DNA of 64,000 bases from Pseudomonas sp. SLFW (GTDB lineage: Bacteria > Pseudomonadota > Gammaproteobacteria > Pseudomonadales > Pseudomonadaceae): assembly GCF_009905615.1 (NCBI RefSeq), contig NZ_JAAAKW010000009.1, positions 1-64,000 of the forward strand, given 5' to 3'. The first letter of the stretch is position 1; each line of letters starts with the position of its first letter. The notes beneath the pieces are model-generated. The model did no database searches and was not told the DNA's origin. It was given only the letters and a program-made list of their open reading frames with translations. Below, one piece after another: positions 1 through 9,618 of this stretch. The position numbers and the translations under genes were made by a program.

Positions 1-5
1 TTTCT

Positions 6-91
6 GTGGGAGCGAATTCATTCGCGAAAAAGGGTACAGGCGATAAAGAGGCGTCGGCAGTACCACCTATCGCGAATGAATTCGCTCCCAC
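6..91. repeat. REP-type inverted repeat (GGGAGCGAATTCATTCGCG family)
   Basis: Two 22-base arms (6-27 and 70-91) are exact reverse complements and enclose about 42 bases. The same arm sequence recurs at 35.2, 36.9 and 49.6 kb, always between genes. This is the usual paired REP arrangement of Pseudomonas genomes and would form a long hairpin in RNA. Confidence 0.85.
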
Positions 92-208
92 CGGGGTTCA
101 CGGCAGGCCCGGAAGCCGGGGCAGCAAACGGAATTCCGGGTCGCATAAATCCGCTATAGTGCCTCGCCGGTTTCGGCTTCTTCGTTCAAGGATTGGGAGC
201 ACGTCGTT

Positions 209-1462
209 TTGCGCATGTTGTTATTGATCGGCGCCTGCTTGTTGGGCCTGAATGCCCAAGCGGCGACCGGGGATATCGCGACGATTGATCGCAGTGTCTG
301 GCCCGAGGTGTTGGAAACACCACAGTTATTCGATGTGGCGTCCCGTGCCGAGATCCTGAGTTTCGCCCATCAGTTGCTGGAAAGTGAAAACCTCAGCGAC
401 GTTCAATTGGCGGATCGGCTAGGGCTGCGGCAGCTCAACCTGGCGTCGATGAACCTGATCCGCAACCGGATGTGGACACGCCTGTTCGAGAACTGGAAGG
501 CCGCCGAGCAATCCTGTGAGGCCGATGCGTCGTTCTGTGTGTTGGTCGATGACGTGCCGATGCTGCGTCAGCGTGCGGCGGAATACAAAGTCGCCGACGA
601 TTCCTTCTATGCCCGCTGGGCAGCGCCTGCCGATGCGTTCAACCAGCGCTACCTGAGCGAACTGTTGCGCATGGCCGCGCTTTTCCCTCAGACCAGCAGC
701 GAGATCGAGCGCTACAACTCGGACGAGTTGAGTGGCGACGAGATGCCGGATCGCACCTTCCTGCTCAATTTCGAGAGCGGTCCGACAGCGGCTGATGGCG
801 CCACCGACTGGCTCGCGGATTTCATGCGTCAGCAGAAGATCAACGCCACGTTCTTCATACTCGGCAAGAACCTGCAAAACCGCATTGACAGCAGCTCACC
901 CCAGGCGCTGCAAACCCTCTATCGCCAGCAATGCGTGGGTCTGCAGGGCTGGGAGTATCGCTCCCATGCGCACTGGAACGGCTGGCAGGATTCCATTGAG
1001 CGCAGCGCCGCGCTGGTCCAGCAAATGTTGCCGGACAACTTCGTGCCGCTGTTCCGTCCGCCCTACGGTCATCGTCGCGCCGACAGCGGACAGTTTTTCC
1101 GCGACCAGCAGCTGCGCGTGTCGCTGTGGAACATCGACTCCCAGGACGCCACCGGTCGCATCAGCGTCGAACAAACCGCCAATCGCGTGCTGACCCTGAT
1201 GCTGCTCTGGCGTCGAGGCAATGTCGTGTTTCATGACAGCACCGACAAGGCGCAGCAGGCGGTGCCCTGGTTGATGGCCAACACCGCGCAGACGGGAATT
1301 GTCTGGGAGGACTGTCATATCTATCCGCAGCAGTTGTCGGACGAATCCGATCAGGACGAGCCCGAGGATGAGGATACCGACGAGCCTGCCGACGAGCCGC
1401 CTGCGAATCAGACGCAGGGGGGCACCGAACAAGCTGAAAAGCCCGAAACACAGGGAGAGTAG
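209..1462 (+). CDS. NodB-fold polysaccharide deacetylase-like protein with altered catalytic motifs
   Basis: A 417-residue exported protein. A short signal peptide ends near AQA (about residue 18). A NodB-type domain covers roughly residues 180-365 and is recognisable from RPPYG (283-287) and VVFHDS near the end of the domain. The metal-binding first motif, normally TFDDGP, reads NFESGP (187-192). The usual HSxxH motif is replaced by SHAH (His253, His255). The family removes acetyl groups from cell-wall or exopolysaccharide sugars, but these changes make normal metal-dependent activity doubtful. The last 40 residues are a D/E/P-rich tail. The start could be TTG at 209 or ATG at 215. The gene stands alone, with a REP element upstream. 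Confidence 0.75.
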   Translation: MRMLLLIGACLLGLNAQAATGDIATIDRSVWPEVLETPQLFDVASRAEILSFAHQLLESENLSDVQLADRLGLRQLNLASMNLIRNRMWTRLFENWKAAEQSCEADASFCVLVDDVPMLRQRAAEYKVADDSFYARWAAPADAFNQRYLSELLRMAALFPQTSSEIERYNSDELSGDEMPDRTFLLNFESGPTAADGATDWLADFMRQQKINATFFILGKNLQNRIDSSSPQALQTLYRQQCVGLQGWEYRSHAHWNGWQDSIERSAALVQQMLPDNFVPLFRPPYGHRRADSGQFFRDQQLRVSLWNIDSQDATGRISVEQTANRVLTLMLLWRRGNVVFHDSTDKAQQAVPWLMANTAQTGIVWEDCHIYPQQLSDESDQDEPEDEDTDEPADEPPANQTQGGTEQAEKPETQGE

Positions 1463-1786
1463 GGCGTTTTACGAGGGGCGCGGTGGGATTTTTCCGAGGA
1501 TTTCTCGCCGACCGGACTTCCGACTGTAAACGCGTGAGGGGCATCCGCCAAGGGCTATTCGTCTTGCTGTGAAATAAACTTCAAATTCCATTCAAAACGC
1601 TTTTTTATGTCATCGGTTTTGCGGTATTACGACAACAGACCGCCGAACCCTGCAACACAGGTGGCGTCCCCCCAGACTCCACTTTGCGCAATTTCCTCCT
1701 GCCTCAAGGGGGAAGCCTCGGCGGCCTTTTCGTAGCGCGGCATCACTGTGTGTCGCGTTATCTGGCTACTACAAAGGTGAGCGAGT
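1463..1786. other. Intergenic region before the PhoH gene
   Basis: About 320 bases without a convincing gene. The first part is GC-rich. A stretch near 1555-1625 is AT-rich and probably carries the promoter of the downstream gene, although I cannot pick a clear -35/-10 pair. A GGTGAGCG ribosome-binding segment precedes the ATG at 1787. Confidence 0.4.
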
Positions 1787-3181
1787 ATGGATGACCACGG
1801 ACGCACCCCTTCCTCTAACCAGCCAATCCTCTATGTGCTCGATACCAATGTATTGATTCACGATCCAAACGCTCTGCTGAATTTCGAAGAACACCACGTT
1901 GCAATTCCCATGACGGTCCTCGAAGAACTGGACAAGCTCAAGGCGGGCAAGCACTCGGTCGCCGCAGAATGCCGCCAGGCTATTCGGTTGATCGACAAGA
2001 CACTCGGTGAAGCGACCCCGGAGGAGGTCGAACAAGGCGTACCGATCGATCGCGGTACAGGTGTATTCAAGGGTTATCTGTCCATCCTGATGAGCAAGCG
2101 CGAAGAGCCCAACAGCCTTCTGCCCGAGCACCTGAACGACAACATCATCATCAACCAACTCATCGACATGCACGCGCGCAGAAAGGAAGTGCGCATTGTG
2201 CTGGTCACCAAAGACATCAACATGCGCCTCAAGGCGCGCGCCTGCGGCATCGAGGCTGAGGATTACAGCACCGACCAGTTGGTCGACGACGTATCGATGC
2301 TGTCTCGCGGCTATCACACCATGACCGGCTCCTTCTGGGACCGCGTGAGCAAGGTCGATACCCGTCAGGATCACGGCCGGACCTGGCACAAAGTGCAGAT
2401 GACCGAGCAGATCCCGGCGGTCCACATCAACGAGTTCATCATCGACGAGCAGGGTTTCGTCGGCTGGGTCAAGGGCGTAAAGCCTGATGAATTGCTGCTG
2501 CTGGACATGCACCAGGAACCCTTGCTGCATCAAGAAGCCTGGGGGCTGAAACCACGGGATATCTATCAGGGGCTGGCGCTGTTCGCGTTGCTCGATCCTG
2601 ATATCCATCTGGTCAACTTGTCTGGCGCGGCGGGGTCGGGCAAGACCATTCTGGCGCTGGCGGCTGCCATCGAGCAGACCATGGTCAGCAAACGTTATCG
2701 CCGCATCATTGCCACGCGTAGCGTGCAGGGGCTCGACCAGGAGATCGGCTTCCTGCCCGGCACTGAGGCGGAAAAAATGGAGCCATGGCTCGGCGCGATC
2801 ACCGACAACCTCGAAGCGCTGCACATGGATGACGAAAACACCCATGGCAGTGTCGATTACATCCTCAGCAAAGTGCCGTTACAGTTTAAATCCCTCAACT
2901 ACATACGGGGTCGCAGTTTCCAGCAAAGCCTGATTCTGATCGACGAATGCCAGAACCTCACGCCGCACCAGATGAAAACCATCATCACCCGTGCCGGTGC
3001 CGGTTCCAAGGTGGTCTGCCTGGGTAACCTGGCGCAGATCGACACCCCTTACCTGTCGGCCACGAGTTCCGGGCTGACCTACCTGACGGAGCGCTTCAAG
3101 GACTTCCCGAATGGCGTGCACATCACCCTGCAAGGGGTGCCGCGCTCGATCCTGGCGGAATATGCAGAAAGCCATCTGTAA
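1787..3181 (+). CDS. PIN-PhoH family protein (putative RNA helicase/nuclease)
   Basis: A 464-residue two-domain protein. The N-terminal PIN domain (about residues 14-150) begins with LDTNVLIHD, whose acidic residue (Asp19) would help bind the metal for RNA cleavage. The C-terminal PhoH domain is a P-loop ATPase with Walker A GAAGSGKT (280-287) and Walker B LILIDECQN. Members of this fused family (often called PhoH2) couple ATP-driven RNA unwinding to RNase activity and act in the cytoplasm; the RNA target in Pseudomonas is not known to me. Length fits the family. It is monocistronic: upstream is a 324-base gap and downstream a REP-like repeat and the moaC promoter. Confidence 0.9.
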   Translation: MDDHGRTPSSNQPILYVLDTNVLIHDPNALLNFEEHHVAIPMTVLEELDKLKAGKHSVAAECRQAIRLIDKTLGEATPEEVEQGVPIDRGTGVFKGYLSILMSKREEPNSLLPEHLNDNIIINQLIDMHARRKEVRIVLVTKDINMRLKARACGIEAEDYSTDQLVDDVSMLSRGYHTMTGSFWDRVSKVDTRQDHGRTWHKVQMTEQIPAVHINEFIIDEQGFVGWVKGVKPDELLLLDMHQEPLLHQEAWGLKPRDIYQGLALFALLDPDIHLVNLSGAAGSGKTILALAAAIEQTMVSKRYRRIIATRSVQGLDQEIGFLPGTEAEKMEPWLGAITDNLEALHMDDENTHGSVDYILSKVPLQFKSLNYIRGRSFQQSLILIDECQNLTPHQMKTIITRAGAGSKVVCLGNLAQIDTPYLSATSSGLTYLTERFKDFPNGVHITLQGVPRSILAEYAESHL

Positions 3182-3188
3182 ATAGCGT

Positions 3189-3255
3189 CGAGTCTTAAGT
3201 TTCAAGCTGCAAGTGTTGGTCCGGCGTAGGGCCAATGCTTGTAGCTCGAAACTCG
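3189..3255. repeat. Imperfect inverted repeat (CAAGCTGCAAG family)
   Basis: Arms resembling AGTTTCAAGCTGCAAG and CTTGTAGCTCGAAACT face each other between phoH and moaC. Related AAGCTxxAAGC repeats lie at 22.46, 31.5 and 47.25 kb in this window, so this is a second dispersed intergenic repeat family. Confidence 0.6.
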
Positions 3256-3266
3256 CGTCTTGCCGC

Positions 3267-3272
3267 TATAAT
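3267..3272 (+). promoter_or_regulatory. Consensus -10 box upstream of moaC
   Basis: TATAAT lies 27 bases before the moaC start codon. No good -35 box is present at 16-18 bases upstream, so an activator or a weak promoter is likely. Transcription would begin near 3279, just inside a small hairpin (CTCCT/AGGAG, 3278-3291) that includes the ribosome-binding site. Confidence 0.5.
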
Positions 3273-3298
3273 GCGGGCTCCTGTCCAGGAGTCATCCC

Positions 3299-3781
3299 GT
3301 GCTCACTCATCTCGATTCCCAAGGTCGCGCCAACATGGTCGACGTCACCGAAAAAGCCGTGACGTCCCGTGAAGCCGTGGCTGAAGCGCGCGTGCGCATG
3401 CTGCCCGAAACCCTGCAAATGATCGTCGCCGGAGGCCATCCGAAAGGGGACGTGTTCGCCGTGGCGCGTATCGCCGGGATTCAGGCCGCTAAAAAAACCA
3501 GCGACTTGATCCCCCTCTGCCACCCGTTGATGCTCACCAGCGTGAAGGTCGAGCTGAACGCCGAAGGCGCGGACATCGTTCACATCGTTGCCCGCTGCAA
3601 GCTCTCCGGTCAGACCGGCGTAGAAATGGAAGCCCTGACGGCGGCCAGCGTCGCGGCGCTGACGATCTACGATATGTGCAAAGCCGTGGATCGCGGCATG
3701 GTCATCGAACACGTTCGGTTGCTGGAAAAGCTCGGCGGCAAGAGCGGGCATTTCGTGGTCGATGAGACGGTGGGCGCGTAA
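3299..3781 (+). CDS. moaC: Cyclic pyranopterin monophosphate synthase MoaC
   Basis: A 160-residue enzyme of molybdenum-cofactor synthesis. Together with MoaA it turns GTP into cyclic pyranopterin monophosphate in the cytoplasm. The family is clear from the N-terminal LTHLDSQGRANMVDVTEK, the IPLCHPL segment and GVEMEALTAASVAALTIYDM. Length is normal. The start is GTG at 3299; the AGGAG site lies about 7 bases before it and can fold into a short hairpin. Its stop overlaps the moaD start by one base, so moaC-moaD-moaE form a tight operon. moaA is not in the window. Confidence 0.97.
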   Translation: MLTHLDSQGRANMVDVTEKAVTSREAVAEARVRMLPETLQMIVAGGHPKGDVFAVARIAGIQAAKKTSDLIPLCHPLMLTSVKVELNAEGADIVHIVARCKLSGQTGVEMEALTAASVAALTIYDMCKAVDRGMVIEHVRLLEKLGGKSGHFVVDETVGA

Positions 3782-4032
3782 TGAGCATTCATGTGCAGGT
3801 CCAATATTTTGCCCGGTTTCGCGAGACGCTCGGCACCGAAAGCGAAACCCTCGAAGGCGAGTTCGCCACCGTTGACGCAGTGCGTCAGCATTTACTGCAA
3901 CGCGGCGGTGTGTGGGACGTGTTGAGCGAGCAAAGCATCATGTGCGCGCGCAATCAGGAACTCTGCTCGTTGAATGAGCCGGTTGAACAGGGCGACGAAG
4001 TGGCGTTCTTTCCGACCGTCACCGGAGGCTGA
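3781..4032 (+). CDS. moaD: Molybdopterin synthase small (sulfur-carrier) subunit MoaD
   Basis: An 83-residue ubiquitin-like sulfur carrier. It ends in Gly-Gly (TVTGG), the tail that is activated as a thiocarboxylate and inserted into the MoaE active site to donate sulfur to the pterin. Length and the terminal GG are typical. The ATG overlaps the last base of the moaC stop codon, which implies translational coupling, and moaE follows 2 bases after the stop. Confidence 0.95.
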   Translation: MSIHVQVQYFARFRETLGTESETLEGEFATVDAVRQHLLQRGGVWDVLSEQSIMCARNQELCSLNEPVEQGDEVAFFPTVTGG

Positions 4033-4034
4033 AC

Positions 4035-4490
4035 ATGGCCATTCGAGTGCAGGCCGGTGCGTTCGATCCGGGCGCTGAAGTCAATGCCATGCACGACGCT
4101 AATGTGGGCGTCGGTGCGGTCGTGACGTTCGTCGGCTACGTGCGCGACTTCAATGACGGCCGCGAGGTGTCGGGGATGTTTCTGGAGCACTATCCAGGCA
4201 TGACCGAGAAGGCGTTGGGCAAAATCACCGATGAAGCGCAGCAGCGCTGGCCGTTGCTCAAGATCGAGGTGCTGCATCGGGTCGGGGCGCTGGAACCGGG
4301 CGAACCGATTGTGTTCGTCGGCGTGGCCAGCGCGCATCGTCAAGCGGCATTTGAAGCCTGCGATTTCGTGATGGATTATCTCAAGACCCGCGCGCCGTTC
4401 TGGAAGAAGGAAAACACGTCGCAGGGCCCGCGCTGGGTGGAAGGGCGGGAGAGCGATCACCAGGCGGCGGATCGCTGGAAGTCACGTTGA
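4035..4490 (+). CDS. moaE: Molybdopterin synthase catalytic subunit MoaE
   Basis: A 151-residue large subunit of molybdopterin synthase. It forms a heterotetramer with MoaD and converts cyclic pyranopterin monophosphate to molybdopterin. Family features are GAVVTFVGYVRD near the start, FLEHYPGMTEK, HRVGALEPGEPIVFVGVASAHR and the lysine-rich end of the active site, KTRAPFWKKE. It is the last gene of the moaCDE operon; a REP element separates it from the convergent rhlB. Confidence 0.96.
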   Translation: MAIRVQAGAFDPGAEVNAMHDANVGVGAVVTFVGYVRDFNDGREVSGMFLEHYPGMTEKALGKITDEAQQRWPLLKIEVLHRVGALEPGEPIVFVGVASAHRQAAFEACDFVMDYLKTRAPFWKKENTSQGPRWVEGRESDHQAADRWKSR

Positions 4491-4504
4491 TTCACCGCTG
4501 GACC

Positions 4505-4595
4505 CTGTAGGAGCCAGCTTGCTGGCGAATGCGTCAGGTCAGTCACATCATCGTTGATTGACACGACGTATTCGCCAGCAAGCTGGCTCCCACAG
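4505..4595. repeat. REP-type inverted repeat (GGAGCCAGCTTGCTGGCGAAT family)
   Basis: Arms at about 4505-4530 and 4570-4595 are almost perfect reverse complements. The element lies between the 3' ends of moaE and rhlB, so it may act as a shared transcript end for both. Confidence 0.85.
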
Positions 4596-4606
4596 TTTAG
4601 CGGCCG

Positions 4607-6076
<1,470 letters not shown>

Positions 6077-6185
6077 CTCATCGATTGATTAAGGAATGTA
6101 CGCCGGGCAGTGTAATGCAAGAATCGGGCGCGGCGTAGTGCCATACCAAATTCGCCAGCCAAAGGAAAGGATCAAAACGCGCTGT

Positions 6186-6842
6186 TTAACGCAGCCGATC
6201 CCCGAGCCAGACGCCTATATCGGCGATTTCCTGCGGTAACACTTCATGGCCCATTGGGTATTCCTGCCATGTCACGGTGACGCCTTGGGCTTTCAGATGC
6301 TCGTACGCGGATCGGCCCATCGCGTTCTGCACCACCTCATCGTGTTGTCCGTGGAGGCAGTACGCCGGAATGCGCTGCTGACTGGCCGAAAGGGTCATGT
6401 CATCGCCGAAAGTCGGCGCATAGGTGGACAGCGCAAGCACCCCGCCCAGTGGGCCTTCCCAGCGCAGGAATGCCGCGTGCAGCACCACCGCGCCCCCTTG
6501 TGAAAAACCCGCCAGAAAGATTCTCGCCGGGTCGATGCCGCTGTCGCGCTGCCCTTCGATCAGTGCCAGCACGCGTTGGGCCGACCCTTCCAGTTGGTCA
6601 CGATCAATGGCTCGCGCCGGGCTCATGGCCTTGATGTCGTACCAACTGGGCATCTCATAGCCGCCATTCACTGTTACTGCGCGGGTTGGCGCCTGCGGAA
6701 GAATGAAGCGTGTGGAGAGCAATGATTGCTGGAGTGTCTCGGCGACTGGCATGAAGTCGTAACGGTCTGCACCGAGGCCGTGCAGCCAGATAACGCAAGC
6801 ATCGGCCGCTTTTTCGGGCTCAAGGATCAAAGGCTCGCTCAT
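6186..6842 (-). CDS. Alpha/beta-hydrolase carboxylesterase (phospholipase/thioesterase family)
   Basis: A 218-residue serine hydrolase of the carboxylesterase/acyl-thioesterase type. It shows IWLHGLGADRYDF (oxyanion loop), the nucleophile elbow GFSQGG and the C-terminal His region YPMGHEVLPQE, which together give a complete Ser-Asp-His triad (Asp in HGQHDEVV). There is no signal peptide, so it is cytoplasmic. Length is typical. Relatives hydrolyse short-chain esters or lysophospholipids; the natural substrate here cannot be read from the sequence. It stands alone and is divergent from aapJ across a 486-base gap. Confidence 0.88.
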   Translation of the reverse strand: MSEPLILEPEKAADACVIWLHGLGADRYDFMPVAETLQQSLLSTRFILPQAPTRAVTVNGGYEMPSWYDIKAMSPARAIDRDQLEGSAQRVLALIEGQRDSGIDPARIFLAGFSQGGAVVLHAAFLRWEGPLGGVLALSTYAPTFGDDMTLSASQQRIPAYCLHGQHDEVVQNAMGRSAYEHLKAQGVTVTWQEYPMGHEVLPQEIADIGVWLGDRLR

Positions 6843-7328
6843 GTGTGCTCCATTTGTGTGCGGGCGGATTTAAGGCCTGCTTCAACGCAGTGCGCAGGGG
6901 ATGTCATAAATGAAAGAAGATGTCGCAAGGTTACAAGTTTTGATCTTGACCTGTCGCTAATTCGAGTTTGCCACCATGGTGGTACGCGCTTTGCTACAAA
7001 ACAACCGGAGTGAAGGCGCTCACCTTGCGCGGTAACACTACTAGGTTAGGCGTCATGCCGCTTATTGTTACGCCGAGGCAGCATGGAGTCCATCGAGAGG
7101 ATCTCCGGCACGATTCGCCCCGTACCTTTGGGTGCAGGGACATCATGGGGCTTCAGTCCATTTGACCCGCCAATCCGATGGCGCCGATTGCGAAATGTTT
7201 CGCGCGGTTCCCGGATCACGGTTCAAACGTCGCATGACCCAAAAACAAGCCAGCACGGGTCATGAATGCCTCACAAGGGTGCGACGGGCTAAAGCTCCCA
7301 CACAACAAAGAGCAAACTGGAGGTTTGA
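6843..7328. other. Long intergenic region upstream of aapJ
   Basis: These 486 bases hold no convincing gene. A perfect 12-bp palindrome CCACCATGGTGG lies at 6971-6982. A weak sigma54-like GG-N10-GC pattern occurs near 7219-7234, but it matches the consensus poorly. The long leader of an amino-acid transporter suggests several layers of control, probably including nitrogen status; this is inference. Confidence 0.4.
7304..7311 (+). promoter_or_regulatory. Possible Hfq/Crc-type A-rich motif before aapJ
   Basis: AACAAAGA lies 17 bases before the aapJ start and next to the CTGGAGG ribosome-binding site. It differs at one position from the AANAANAA motif bound by Hfq with Crc during catabolite repression in Pseudomonas. 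Amino-acid transporters are typical targets of that system. Confidence 0.4.
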
Positions 7329-8360
7329 ATGAAGATGTTGAAATCCACCCTGGCTGTAGTGGCCGCCGCAGCAGCGCTCGGTCTGACCGGTTTCGCTCAA
7401 GCGGGCGCCAAACTGGACGCCATTCAGAAGAAAGGCTTCATCCAGTGCGGCGTGAGTGACGGTCTGCCAGGTTTCTCGGTACCGGACAAAAGCGGCAAGA
7501 TCCAGGGTATCGACGCTGACTTCTGCCGCGCTGTTGCCGCTGCTGTCTTCGGTGATGCGACCAAGGTCAAATTCAGCCAACTGAACGCCAAAGAGCGCTT
7601 CACCGCGCTGCAATCGGGCGAGATCGACATCCTCTCGCGTAACACCACCTGGACCAGCTCCCGCGACGCGAGCATGGGTCTGGAATTCCCTGGCTTCGTT
7701 ACCTACTACGACGGCGTTGGCTTTCTGGCCAACAACAAGCTGGGCGTAAAAAGTGCCAAGGAACTGGACGGTGCGACCATCTGTATTCAGGCCGGTACCA
7801 CCACCGAGCTGAACGTCTCCGACTACTTCCGCGCCAACAACCTGAAATACACCCCGATCACCTTCGACACCTCCGACGAAAGCGCCAAGTCGCTGGAGTC
7901 CGGCCGTTGCGACGTGCTGACTTCCGACAAATCCCAGCTGTACGCACAACGCTCCAAGCTGGCTTCGCCGAAAGACTACGTCGTTCTGCCTGAGACCATC
8001 TCCAAGGAGCCTCTGGCACCGGTTGTGGCCCGTGGTGACGACGAGTGGACCTCCATCGTTCGCTGGGTTGGTTACGCACTGCTGAACACCGAAGAAGCGG
8101 GCATCACTTCGAAGAACGTTGAAGCCGAAGCCAAAGCCACCAAGAACCCGGACGTAGCCCGTCTGTTGGGTGCTGATGGCGAATACGGCCCTCAGCTGAA
8201 ACTGCCGAAGGACTGGGTCGTCAAGATCGTTGCCCAAGTCGGTAACTACGGTGAAATCTTCGAGAAGAACCTGGGCAAATCCACTGCTCTGGAAATCGAG
8301 CGTGGTCAGAACGCCCTGTGGAACGCTGGCGGCATCCAATACGCCCCACCAGTACGTTGA
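7329..8360 (+). CDS. aapJ: General L-amino-acid ABC transporter, periplasmic binding protein AapJ
   Basis: A 343-residue solute-binding protein. A signal peptide is cleaved after about residue 25 (GFAQA). The mature protein shows the family-3 binding-protein fold, with GVSDGLPGFSVPD and GIDADFCRAVAAAVFGD near the start. It captures a broad range of L-amino acids in the periplasm and delivers them to the AapQM membrane pair. Longer than simple polar amino-acid binding proteins, as expected for AapJ. A good GGAGG site precedes ATG 7329. First gene of aapJQMP. Confidence 0.95.
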   Translation: MKMLKSTLAVVAAAAALGLTGFAQAGAKLDAIQKKGFIQCGVSDGLPGFSVPDKSGKIQGIDADFCRAVAAAVFGDATKVKFSQLNAKERFTALQSGEIDILSRNTTWTSSRDASMGLEFPGFVTYYDGVGFLANNKLGVKSAKELDGATICIQAGTTTELNVSDYFRANNLKYTPITFDTSDESAKSLESGRCDVLTSDKSQLYAQRSKLASPKDYVVLPETISKEPLAPVVARGDDEWTSIVRWVGYALLNTEEAGITSKNVEAEAKATKNPDVARLLGADGEYGPQLKLPKDWVVKIVAQVGNYGEIFEKNLGKSTALEIERGQNALWNAGGIQYAPPVR

Positions 8361-8426
8361 TTGACCTGTGCCCGGCTGCGTACCCCGCAGCCGGGCGCTT
8401 CGTTGCATTTTCTCTGGGGCACTCCC

Positions 8427-9608
8427 ATGCAAAATCAGATCAGCGCACCCAAGCAGAGGCTATCCCTCAGCGATCCCAAAGTGCGTGCGTGGCTATTTCA
8501 GATAATCACGGTTATCGCCGTAGTCGCGATGGGTTGGTATCTGTTCGATAACACCCAAACCAACCTGCAACACCGGGGTATTACCTCAGGTTTCGGTTTC
8601 CTGCAAAACAGCGCCGGTTTCGGCATCGCGCAACACCTGATTCCTTTTACGGAGTCGGATTCGTACGCGCGCGTGTTCCTCATCGGTTTGCTCAACACCC
8701 TGCTGGTGACCTTCATCGGCGTGATTCTCGCGACCCTGCTCGGCTTCATCGTCGGCGTGGCGCGGCTGTCTAACAACTGGATCATCAACAAGCTGGCGAC
8801 GGTTTACGTTGAAGTCTTCCGTAACATTCCGCCTCTGCTGCAGATCCTGTTCTGGTACTTCGCCGTGTTCCTGACCTTGCCAGGTCCACGTGCCGCTCAC
8901 GGCTTCCTGGGTTCGTTCTTCGTCAGCAGCCGGGGTCTGAACATGCCGGCAGCGATCACCAACGACGCTACCTGGCCGTTCGTGATCAGCATCGTGGTGG
9001 CCATCGTCGCCATCGTGATCATGGCCAAATGGGCGAACAAACGCTTCGAAGCGACGGGCGTCCCTTTCCACAAGTTCTGGGCGGGCCTGGCCCTGTTCAT
9101 CGTGATCCCGGCGCTGTGTGCGGCGATCTTCGGTGCGCCGGTGCATTGGGAAATGCCGGTGCTCAAGGGCTTCAACTTCGTCGGCGGCTGGGTATTGATC
9201 CCTGAACTGCTCGCGTTGACCTTGGCACTGACGGTCTACACCGCCGCGTTCATCGCGGAAATCGTGCGTTCGGGCATCAAATCCGTCAGCCACGGCCAGA
9301 CCGAAGCCGCACGTTCCCTGGGCCTGCGCCCGGGGCCGACGCTGCGCAAGGTCATCATCCCGCAAGCCCTGCGGGTGATCATTCCGCCGCTGACCAGCCA
9401 ATACCTCAACCTGGCGAAAAACTCCTCGCTGGCGGCCGGTATCGGTTATCCGGAGATGGTTTCGCTGTTCGCCGGTACCGTGTTGAACCAGACCGGTCAG
9501 GCCATCGAAGTCATTGCCATCACCATGAGCGTGTACCTGGCGATCAGTATCAGCATTTCTCTGCTGATGAACTGGTACAACAAGCGCATTGCGCTGATCG
9601 AGCGGTGA
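8427..9608 (+). CDS. aapQ: General L-amino-acid ABC transporter permease AapQ
   Basis: A 393-residue inner-membrane permease. The start was set at ATG 8427 (MQNQISAPKQ); a longer in-frame reading back to 8361 lacks a good ribosome site. An N-terminal membrane segment is followed by the HisM-type permease domain, split by a large insert with extra membrane spans, which is characteristic of AapQ compared with short HisQ/M permeases. The EAA loop (HGQTEAARSLGLRPG) contacts the ATPase AapP. It follows aapJ after 66 bases and precedes aapM by 10 bases. Confidence 0.94.
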   Translation: MQNQISAPKQRLSLSDPKVRAWLFQIITVIAVVAMGWYLFDNTQTNLQHRGITSGFGFLQNSAGFGIAQHLIPFTESDSYARVFLIGLLNTLLVTFIGVILATLLGFIVGVARLSNNWIINKLATVYVEVFRNIPPLLQILFWYFAVFLTLPGPRAAHGFLGSFFVSSRGLNMPAAITNDATWPFVISIVVAIVAIVIMAKWANKRFEATGVPFHKFWAGLALFIVIPALCAAIFGAPVHWEMPVLKGFNFVGGWVLIPELLALTLALTVYTAAFIAEIVRSGIKSVSHGQTEAARSLGLRPGPTLRKVIIPQALRVIIPPLTSQYLNLAKNSSLAAGIGYPEMVSLFAGTVLNQTGQAIEVIAITMSVYLAISISISLLMNWYNKRIALIER

Positions 9609-9618
9609 GGAAACGCGC

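Noticed and set aside
6..227. A 73-codon frame across the REP element at the left edge
   Set aside because: Most of it translates the inverted repeat, so it is not a gene.
7219..7234. Possible sigma54 promoter for aapJ
   Set aside because: The GG-N10-GC spacing is right but the rest (CGGTTC...TCGCA) matches poorly, so I do not call it.
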